DNA of 36,711 bases from Candidatus Hydrothermarchaeota archaeon (GTDB lineage Archaea; Hydrothermarchaeota; Hydrothermarchaeia; Hydrothermarchaeales; BMS3B). A program made the translations under genes and the position numbers. Below are positions 30,727-36,711 of the stretch, one piece after another. Under the pieces are notes generated by a model. It worked only from the letters and a program-made list of their open reading frames with translations, made no database searches and was not told the DNA's origin. The stretch's first letter is position 1. Every line of letters begins with the position of its first letter. The DNA lies in NCBI GenBank assembly GCA_015521615.1, contig WANW01000094.1:1-36711 (forward strand). The letters are read 5' to 3'.

Positions 30727-30903
30727 ATGGGAGAAAATGTCTATTCCAAATTCAGAATTGACATGAGTTTGCTGGCTCAGCTTTGGGTGATAATGACTCT
30801 GACGGGCGCTGTATTGTGGTTAATGTTTTTCACTCCTATTCCGAATACTCACGATTTCTTTCACGCTGCGCGGCATTCAATAGCAATACTGGCATGCCAT
30901 TAA
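30727..30903 (+). CDS. CbtB-like small metal-transport membrane protein
   Basis: A 58-residue protein with one TM helix (about residues 17-36) and a metal-ligand-rich C-terminus: H42, H46, H50, C57, H58 in the pattern HDFFHAARHxxxxxACH. This matches the CbtB family, single-span proteins with a His-rich tail found beside the cobalt transporter CbtA. CbtA is not next to it here; the ATP synthase operon follows on the other strand. A SD-like GGTGGG precedes the ATG. The window's corrin methyltransferases fit a need for cobalt. Confidence 0.6.
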   Translation: MGENVYSKFRIDMSLLAQLWVIMTLTGAVLWLMFFTPIPNTHDFFHAARHSIAILACH

Positions 30904-30970
30904 ACTAAGGCGGTCAACTCCTGCTATTTCCACAACGGCAGAAATGCTCGGTCTGTTCTGAAAGAGACTC

Positions 30971-31609
30971 TCACCTCGCCTCCATAATCGCCTTGATGCG
31001 CTTGAGTTTGAAGAAATTCTCCCTTTCCATCTCGTCCAGGCGCATCTTTATGTACTTCACAGTAGCCTCAAGGCGGGGGATGAGCACATTCTCCAGCGCA
31101 TTAACGCGGCGCTTTGTGCTCTCTATCTCCTTTGCCAGAAGCTTTATGCTGCGCTCCACCTCGGCGAGCTGAACCACTGCAGCCAGAGCTTCCTCGAATC
31201 GCGCTGCCGCCTCGTCCAGCTGGGAGGTGGTGTCGGCCAAACCGTAGCCGCGCTCAATAACAGAGCGCGAGGTCTCCTGGAGCTCCAGCACCGGCACGCG
31301 CACGCCCATGATGCTCCTCGTGTAGGTTTCTATTCCCGGAGTCTCCTTCGCCGCGTAGGCGCACTGGGTAACCTTCAGCACACCCATGCTAGCCTGAGCC
31401 AATATTAAGGCATGGAAGGCCTCGCTGAGCCTGGCTTCTGCCTGGCGGCGCGCCCCTTTTGCCTCTTCCAGAATATTGAAAAACTCCATTATAAGGGCGT
31501 CCCGTTTTTCTTTAAGCAGGCGGTGTCCCTTCTTGGCGAGCTTCACCTTGGTCTTGAGCTTCAACAGCTCCATTCGCGTCGGGTTGACGCCCTCAATAAG
31601 GTCTGCCAT
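30971..31609 (-). CDS. atpD: A/V-type ATP synthase subunit D
   Basis: A 212-residue coiled-coil protein, the central-stalk rotor subunit. It shows the family N-terminus [31 protein letters not shown] and the C-terminal [20 protein letters not shown]. The ATG at 31609 is preferred because GGTGG precedes it by five bases; an in-frame GTG lies at 31618. It is the last gene of the operon. Confidence 0.93.
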   Translation of the reverse strand: MADLIEGVNPTRMELLKLKTKVKLAKKGHRLLKEKRDALIMEFFNILEEAKGARRQAEARLSEAFHALILAQASMGVLKVTQCAYAAKETPGIETYTRSIMGVRVPVLELQETSRSVIERGYGLADTTSQLDEAAARFEEALAAVVQLAEVERSIKLLAKEIESTKRRVNALENVLIPRLEATVKYIKMRLDEMERENFFKLKRIKAIMEAR

Positions 31610-31619
31610 CGCCGCCACC

Positions 31620-33017
31620 CTAGCCGCTGCGATACTTGGGGTGGTACTTCTGGATGAACTCGTCCTTAATGCGCTTCAGCTCACGCTCCGGCAGAATGCT
31701 CAGCAGGTCCCAGCCTATCTCCAGAGTACGCTCTATGTCGCGGTCCTCATCCCTGCCCTGTGCCACGAACTCGCGCTCAAAGCGGTCCGCGAACTCCAGG
31801 TACTTCTTGTCCTTCTCCGTAAGCGCCTCTTCACCCACCACGGCCACAAGGTCGCGGAGGTCTCTGCCCTCTGCATAGGCACTGTAAAGCTGGTCGCTCA
31901 CATTGGCATGGTCCTCTCTTGTCCTTCCCTCGCCTATTCCGCCCTTCATCAGGCGCGAGAGCGAGGGCAGCACATCCACGGGTGGGTAAATACCCTTGCG
32001 GAAGAGCTCACGGGATAGGACGATCTGCCCTTCGGTGATGTAACCTGTGAGGTCAGGTATTGGATGCGTAATATCGTCGTCCGGCATTGTGAGTATGGGC
32101 ATCTGGGTTATTGAGCCCTTTGCTCCTCGCACTCTGCCAGCGCGCTCGTAGATCGTTGCTAGGTCGGTGTACATGTAGCCTGGATAACCTCTTCTTCCGG
32201 GCACCTCACCACGGGCGGCGGCTATCTCGCGAAGAGCCTCGCAGTAGTTTGTCATGTCGGTAAGAATAACCAGAACGTGCATTCCCTGCTCGTAGGCGAA
32301 GTACTCTGCTGTGGTCAGCGCCATTCTCGGTGTAATTATCCTCTCAATCGCAGGGTCGTCGGCAAGATTCAGGAAAGCTGTAACCTTCTCCAGAGCACCG
32401 GTACGCTCAAAGTCGCGCATGAAAAAGCTCGCTTCCTCTGAGGTTATACCCATGGCAGCGAACACCACGGCGAACTCTTCCTCCTCGCCGAGCACTCTTG
32501 CCTGGCGCGCTATCTGCGCCGCAAGCTCATTGTGGGGCAAACCAGAGCCTGAGAAAATGGGCAGCTTCTGTCCACGCACAAGGGTATTCATCCCGTCTAT
32601 GGTGGAGATGCCCGTCTGTATGAAGTCCCTGGGAAACTCCCTCGCCGCTGGATTAATCGGATAGCCGTGGATATCAAGCTCATCCTCAGGAATAATCTCC
32701 GGCCCCTTATCTATTGGCCTGCCTGTGCCGTCGAATATCCTGCCCAGCATGTCCATGCTCACCGGCAGCTTAACAGTTTCACCGGTGAAGCGCACCTTTG
32801 TGCGGGAGGTGTCTATTCCGCGGGTGCCCTCGAATACCTGCACCACCGCCTTGCCCATGTGAGCCTCAAGCACCTGACCGCGGCGCTTCTCTCCTAGAGG
32901 GGTCTCTATCTCTACCACTTCGCCGTAGCCTACGCCCTCTACACCTTCAACAACCATCAGCGGGCCTGCGACCTCAGTTACAGAGGTGTACTCCTTAATT
33001 GTGCTCTTCGCCGCCAT
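31620..33017 (-). CDS. atpB: A/V-type ATP synthase subunit B
   Basis: A 465-residue non-catalytic partner of subunit A in the hexameric head. It has the family N-terminus ([19 protein letters not shown]), [19 protein letters not shown], the degenerate P-loop region [16 protein letters not shown], and the closing QKYHPKY. The start ATG follows GGAGGAGAGG, and its first base adjoins the subunit A stop. Confidence 0.96.
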   Translation of the reverse strand: MAAKSTIKEYTSVTEVAGPLMVVEGVEGVGYGEVVEIETPLGEKRRGQVLEAHMGKAVVQVFEGTRGIDTSRTKVRFTGETVKLPVSMDMLGRIFDGTGRPIDKGPEIIPEDELDIHGYPINPAAREFPRDFIQTGISTIDGMNTLVRGQKLPIFSGSGLPHNELAAQIARQARVLGEEEEFAVVFAAMGITSEEASFFMRDFERTGALEKVTAFLNLADDPAIERIITPRMALTTAEYFAYEQGMHVLVILTDMTNYCEALREIAAARGEVPGRRGYPGYMYTDLATIYERAGRVRGAKGSITQMPILTMPDDDITHPIPDLTGYITEGQIVLSRELFRKGIYPPVDVLPSLSRLMKGGIGEGRTREDHANVSDQLYSAYAEGRDLRDLVAVVGEEALTEKDKKYLEFADRFEREFVAQGRDEDRDIERTLEIGWDLLSILPERELKRIKDEFIQKYHPKYRSG

Positions 33018-34781
33018 TTACCTCTCCTCCTTAGCAACGAGCGCCTCTATCTGGGCCTTCATCTTGCTCCGTATCTCGGCTATTGCTTCATCCACCTTCT
33101 CCTCGGGTACATACTTCAGGCGAGCGATGTCGTCCTTAACCTCAAGCTCAGCTATCTCCTTCGCAGCAACCCCGCGGGAAACAGCATCATTCGCCAGGTC
33201 ATAAAACTCCAGCATGACCTCAAGCATTTTGTACTGCTTGCTGGCGCTACAGTAGGTATCCACGTCGTGGAAGGCGTTCTGCTGCAGGAAGTCCTCACGA
33301 ATCACGCGGGCGCCTTCGAGCACAATGCGCTCCTTCTCAGGCAGCGCATCAGGTCCAACGAGCTGCACGATCTCCTGCAGCTCTGCCTCCTTCTGAAGCA
33401 GTGCCATTGCCTTGTTTCTCAGCTCAAGCCAGTTCTCACCCACGTTGTCCTTCCACCAGGTGGAGATACTGTCCAGGTAAAGCGAATAGCTGCGCAGCCA
33501 GTTTATCGCAGGGAAGTGCCTGCGGTCAGCGAGGCTTGCATCAAGCGCCCAGAACACCTTGGTTATGCGAAGCGTGTTCTGGGTAACTGGCTCCGAGAAG
33601 TCACCACCTGGTGGCGAGACCGCGCCAATAACTGTCAGGCTGCCTATGCGTTCGTTACTTCCTAATGTTATAACCCTGCCCGCGCGCTCATAGAAGTTTG
33701 CCAAGCGCGATGCGAGGTAAGCGGGATAACCCTCTTCGCCGGGCATCTCTTCGAGTCTACCCGAGATTTCTCTCATGGCCTCTGCCCATCGCGATGTGGA
33801 GTCCGCCATAAGCGCGACGCTGTAGCCCATGTCGCGGTAGTACTCGCCCAGGGTTATGCCGGTGTAAACACTGGCATCGCGAGCAGCGACGGGCATGTTG
33901 CTGGTGTTTGCGATGAGCACAGTGCGCTCCATCAGCGGCTTGCCGGTCTTCGGGTCCTCCAGATGCGGGAACTCCTCAAGCACTTCTGTCATCTCATTCC
34001 CGCGCTCACCGCAGCCTATGTAAATGAACACGTGGGCATCGCTCCACTTCGCCAGCTGATGTCCCATCACAGTTTTGCCAGCACCGAATGGTCCGGGTAT
34101 TGAAGCGGTACCACCCTTCGCCACGGGGAAGAAGGTGTCAATGATGCGCTGTCCTGAGAGCAGGGGCTCGCTTGGGTCAAGCTTCTCCTTGAAGGGTCTG
34201 CCCCTGCGCACCGGCCAGCGCTGCATCAGCTTTACTTCTTTCTTTCCTTCGGCGGTCTTAATCACGGCGATGGTCTCTTCAACAGTATATTTGCCCTCCT
34301 TGGCGATCTCCACTACCTCACCGCTTATCCCGGGAGGCACCATTATCTTGTGCATTATAAGCTCAGTTTCGGGCACCTCGCCTAGGAAATCACCCTCTAC
34401 CACGCGGTCGCCCTTCTTCACCAGAGGGGTGAAATCCCACTTCTTCTCTCTATCCAAGCTGGGCACATCAACACCGCGCTTTATGAAGGTGCCAGTCTCG
34501 TCCCTTATAACCTCCAGGGGGCGCTGCACACCGTCGTACATCTGCTTCAGTATCCCCGGGCCGAGCTCCACACTGAGCTGGGCGCCTGTTCCCTTCACCG
34601 GCTCTCCCGGCTTAAGGCCTGCGGTTTCCTCATAAACCTGAATCGTCGCCTTATCGCCCTCGAGCTCTATAATCTCCCCCATGAGCCTCTCTTCGCCAAC
34701 TCGTACCACTTCGTACATCATGCTTCCGCGCATTCCCTCGGCTACCACCACAGGACCGGCGATTTTGATTATTTTTCCCAT
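33018..34781 (-). CDS. atpA: A/V-type ATP synthase catalytic subunit A
   Basis: A 587-residue catalytic subunit of normal length, with the bulge domain after about residue 110, Walker [18 protein letters not shown], the catalytic Glu region CGERGNEM, and the [16 protein letters not shown] segment. The usual GPFGSGKT reads GPFGAGKT. No intein interrupts the P-loop region. It makes or hydrolyses ATP in the head of the enzyme. ATG with GGTGGT upstream. Confidence 0.97.
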   Translation of the reverse strand: MGKIIKIAGPVVVAEGMRGSMMYEVVRVGEERLMGEIIELEGDKATIQVYEETAGLKPGEPVKGTGAQLSVELGPGILKQMYDGVQRPLEVIRDETGTFIKRGVDVPSLDREKKWDFTPLVKKGDRVVEGDFLGEVPETELIMHKIMVPPGISGEVVEIAKEGKYTVEETIAVIKTAEGKKEVKLMQRWPVRRGRPFKEKLDPSEPLLSGQRIIDTFFPVAKGGTASIPGPFGAGKTVMGHQLAKWSDAHVFIYIGCGERGNEMTEVLEEFPHLEDPKTGKPLMERTVLIANTSNMPVAARDASVYTGITLGEYYRDMGYSVALMADSTSRWAEAMREISGRLEEMPGEEGYPAYLASRLANFYERAGRVITLGSNERIGSLTVIGAVSPPGGDFSEPVTQNTLRITKVFWALDASLADRRHFPAINWLRSYSLYLDSISTWWKDNVGENWLELRNKAMALLQKEAELQEIVQLVGPDALPEKERIVLEGARVIREDFLQQNAFHDVDTYCSASKQYKMLEVMLEFYDLANDAVSRGVAAKEIAELEVKDDIARLKYVPEEKVDEAIAEIRSKMKAQIEALVAKEER

Positions 34782-34801
34782 AACCTACCACCTCATGACC
34801 A

Positions 34802-35122
34802 TTATTCTATTTTTATGTCCACGCCCACGGCGCGGCGCACAAGCTCCTTAAGCGGGTCCACCTTCTTCTCTATGGGCCCAGCTTTGTCAGGTATCTCCAC
34901 CAGAAGTGGGAAGCTCTTCTTCTCCAGCAGCTTCTCCACGTCACCACGTATCTTATCAACGAGGCGCTCTGTTATGATCACAAGCCCCACGTCTTCTTTC
35001 TTAACCAGTTCGCGCAGCCTCTCCAGCGCCTCCTCCGGTGAATTTACAGCATACCCCTGCTTAACTCCAGCCAGCCGAAATCCCACGACGGTGTCAAAAT
35101 CTGCGATAACGCTTATCTTCAT
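34802..35122 (-). CDS. atpF: A/V-type ATP synthase subunit F
   Basis: A 106-residue protein with the CheY-like fold of the rotor subunit F: ISVIADFDTVVGFRLAGVK, EDVGLVIITERLVDKI and FPLLVEIPDKAGP. It joins subunit D on the central stalk. The start is ATG with AGGTGA seven bases upstream. Subunit C, which usually precedes F, is missing between E and F. Confidence 0.93.
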   Translation of the reverse strand: MKISVIADFDTVVGFRLAGVKQGYAVNSPEEALERLRELVKKEDVGLVIITERLVDKIRGDVEKLLEKKSFPLLVEIPDKAGPIEKKVDPLKELVRRAVGVDIKIE

Positions 35123-35130
35123 TGCATCAC

Positions 35131-35748
35131 CTACTTGAAGAGCACCTTTGCAACGCTGCTTCGAAGTTCTGCACTTATACGCTCCAGGCGGGTCTCAAAG
35201 GTGTTGTCCACCTCAGCGCTGCCATCCTTGCTTCGAACCACCACTCCGCCTATGCTGGAGATGGTGTCCTTTGCCAGGGTGACCTTCACCTTTGCCTCTC
35301 TGGCAATCTCCTGAAGGAACGACTTTGAGAGAATCTTCTTGTCCTCCTTTCTCGCGAGTATCTCCACGTCACCACCTAATGTTTCTATAGCCTCCAAAAT
35401 AAGCTTTTTGAGAATCTCAGGGTAGCGCTCCTCCTTGGCAACATCGGCGAGAGCCTTCTCGGCACGTGAGAAAGCCTCCTTAATGACTTCCTCCTTGGCG
35501 TCGAGGAGAGCCTTTCTTGCCCTCAGCTTGGCGTTTGCAACTATTCTTGCGCGCTCCTGCTCAGCTTCACGCTTTCCGCGGGAGATTATCTCCGCCTTTC
35601 TGGCCTGTGCCTTCGCCTCGGCTTCTTTTCTTATCCCCTCAGCCTGTGCCTTCGCCTCGCTGAGTATCCTCTCCGCCTCCGCCCTGGCATCCTCCTCAAT
35701 TTTGGCGATAATCTTCTCAACCTTCTCCTTCTGAACGGCGATCGCCAT
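35131..35748 (-). CDS. atpE: A/V-type ATP synthase subunit E
   Basis: A 205-residue peripheral-stalk protein. The N-terminal half is a long right-handed-type coiled coil (residues 8-100) rich in Ala, Glu and Lys. The C-terminal globular part carries SIGGVVVRSKDGSAEVDNTFETRLERI, the family hallmark. The ATG at 35748 is chosen because GAGGAGG stands nine bases upstream; the frame is open further 5' but that part overlaps the ribosome site. Confidence 0.93.
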   Translation of the reverse strand: MAIAVQKEKVEKIIAKIEEDARAEAERILSEAKAQAEGIRKEAEAKAQARKAEIISRGKREAEQERARIVANAKLRARKALLDAKEEVIKEAFSRAEKALADVAKEERYPEILKKLILEAIETLGGDVEILARKEDKKILSKSFLQEIAREAKVKVTLAKDTISSIGGVVVRSKDGSAEVDNTFETRLERISAELRSSVAKVLFK

Positions 35749-35773
35749 AATACAAAACCTCCTCTCTTGCGGG

Positions 35774-36088
35774 CTACTCTCCAAGCACCCGGGCAACTAT
35801 CAGCTCGACAGCCTTATTAACGCGTTTCTTGGCTTTCTTCTTCTCCTCCGCAGCTTTTTTCTCACTTTCGGAGATAATCTTCTTGGCTTCTTCCTCTCCC
35901 TCTTTCCTTGCAGCCTCTATCTCCTTTTTAACCTCTTCTCTGGCCTCGGCCTCTGCGTCCTCTATAAGCTTTCTCGCCTTTTCCCTCTCCTCTTCCACAA
36001 GCTTTTTTGCATCCTCTTCTGCCTTTTTAATCATCTCCTCAGCTTTTTGCTCAGCCTTTTGTATCTCGGCTATGGCTTCGATAACCAT
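35774..36088 (-). CDS. ahaH: A-type ATP synthase subunit H
   Basis: A 104-residue, almost entirely coiled-coil protein built of Ala/Glu/Lys heptads, ending VNKAVELIVARVLGE. It pairs with subunit E in the peripheral stalks. It is the first gene of the operon, with GAGGTGAAAGG directly before the ATG. The upstream leader on the minus strand appears to be about 80 bases, with a TTTTAAAG element near 36191-36205. In most archaea the genes for subunits I and K come next; here subunit E follows directly. Confidence 0.9.
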   Translation of the reverse strand: MVIEAIAEIQKAEQKAEEMIKKAEEDAKKLVEEEREKARKLIEDAEAEAREEVKKEIEAARKEGEEEAKKIISESEKKAAEEKKKAKKRVNKAVELIVARVLGE

Positions 36089-36324
36089 CCTTTCACCTCT
36101 TTAATGTCTTGGTCAGCTCCCCCCTCACACTGAAAAGAACCCTTCAGAAGGCTCTCCCGATATACACCACCTACGCACATGCCATAACCTCTTTAAAAGA
36201 AATTTCCAACTCACAAGCCATTCCAGTGGTGGGCAGTTGTATTATTTAAATTTTTCGATGGTTCCGGTTTTTCTGTGTTATCTGCCAAACATTTCGCTTG
36301 TGCGGTATTAGGCACGAGCGTTTG
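36089..36324. other. intergenic region between the ATP synthase operon and the transposase gene
   Basis: About 236 bases without a convincing gene. It contains the minus-strand leader and TATA-like element of the ATP synthase operon (near 36191-36205) and a plus-strand TATTTAAATTTTT (about 36242-36256) that could drive the transposase. No tRNA, clear hairpin or repeat is seen. Confidence 0.5.
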
Positions 36325-36711
36325 ATGAAGCTGAGTCAGGATGATGTAGAGAAGATCGTGGTGCGGGTGGTGGATTATGGCTTAAGCACCGCCTTTGTTG
36401 CGGGGCAGTTTGGCATTACTCAGCGCAGGGTTCAGCAGCTGGTGAAGCATTACAGGGAGACTGGCGAGTTTCCTGTACTCAGAAGACCAGGGAGGAAGCC
36501 TTATGCTAAGCATCCAGAGAATCTCCGGGATGAGGTATTGTGGGCGAAGGCAAAGCTGAAGTGCTCGGCTACTGGCATAGCTGCATATTTGAGGAAAAAC
36601 AGAGGTATAAGGGTTGATAACAACCTTGTGCACCAAATACTCCTTGAGGAGGGTTTAGCCGTGGAGGAGCCGAACAAGAAGGGCAGAAAGCGCCCGTGGG
36701 TGAGGTATGAG
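36325..36711 (+). mobile_element. 5' part of a transposase/integrase gene (window edge)
   Basis: An ATG at 36325 opens 129 codons to the window end. The N-terminus is a helix-turn-helix (STAFVAGQFGITQRRVQQLV), followed by a second winged-helix-like part (GIAAYLRKNRGIRVDNNLVHQIL) and the basic stretch KKGRKRPWVRYE. This is the layout before a DDE (rve) integrase core in IS481-like archaeal transposases; the core lies beyond the window. The stretch 36240-36324 holds an AT-rich promoter-like TATTTAAATTTTT and may contain the element's left end, though no terminal repeat can be shown from one side. Confidence 0.75.

Noticed and set aside
35749-35796. Sixteen extra residues at the N-terminus of ATP synthase subunit E
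   Set aside because: The added codons cover the GAGGAGG ribosome site of the ATG at 35748 and overlap the end of subunit H.

Overview
The window reads as a chromosomal stretch from a strictly anaerobic euryarchaeon with C1 (methanogenesis-type) metabolism. The grounds are an A/V-type ATP synthase, hypusine-type aIF5A, an archaeal tRNA-Pro and tRNA-Leu, BRE/TATA-like promoters with many leaderless or GGTGGT/GGAGG-led starts, frequent TTG/GTG starts, and genes for methanofuran biosynthesis (MfnB), F420-dependent methylene-H4MPT dehydrogenase (Mtd), an FmdE-type protein, an FrhB-type F420 protein, a Ni-CO dehydrogenase and anaerobic corrin methyltransferases. Lineages such as the ANME-1/Methanophagales, Syntropharchaeia or related Methanomicrobia would fit. 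That placement is an inference; no marker in the window settles it.

Layout. 1-1045: AT-rich, decayed region with the tail of an ABC ATPase, tRNA-Pro and the remains of an antitoxin/PIN-toxin pair. 1049-3283: CPBP protease, divergent from cbiL-cbiF. 3351-6523: an HgdB/BcrC-like protein convergent with monofunctional CooS. 6640-9436: ferritin-like protein, RpiA and a PHP phosphoesterase, a small coiled coil and a TIM-barrel protein. 9492-9665: tRNA-Leu followed by two hairpins. 9822-12547: small membrane protein, a TauE-UspA-UspA fusion, DUF167 and Toprim proteins in one operon. 12616-13871: aIF5A overlapping an agmatinase-family gene. 13951-15989: YeiH-type transporter overlapping a histidine kinase. 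16028-16723: lipoprotein with two CX4CH motifs. 16782-21278: a tightly overlapping six-gene minus-strand operon (unknown helical protein, MfnB, PqqD-like, B12-type radical SAM, FmdE-like, methyltransferase). 21326-25248: zinc ribbon, LivG-LivF ATPases, geranylgeranyl-reductase family protein, DEAD-box helicase. 25659-27940: an FrhB-type protein whose two halves are in swapped order, followed directly by Mtd. 27953-28426: decayed TumA/TumE-like pair. 28423-30903: DUF61, a CAP-domain protein, and a cluster of secreted/membrane proteins ending in a CbtB-like metal-transport peptide. 30971-36088: ATP synthase operon in the order H-E-F-A-B-D, without I, K or C. 36325-end: 5' part of a transposase.

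How it fits together. Mtd makes or uses F420H2 next to a probable F420H2-oxidising flavoprotein. MfnB and the FmdE-like protein belong to the methanofuran side of the same pathway. CooS supplies CO/CO2 chemistry, and the corrin methyltransferases plus a CbtB-like peptide point to cobalt demand. The most unusual items are the apparent circular permutation of FrhB beside Mtd, the PqqD/B12-radical-SAM pair inside a methanofuran-linked operon, the duplicated CX4CH lipoprotein, and a palindrome shared by the two promoters of the CbtB-like cluster. Two small toxin-antitoxin loci are both broken.
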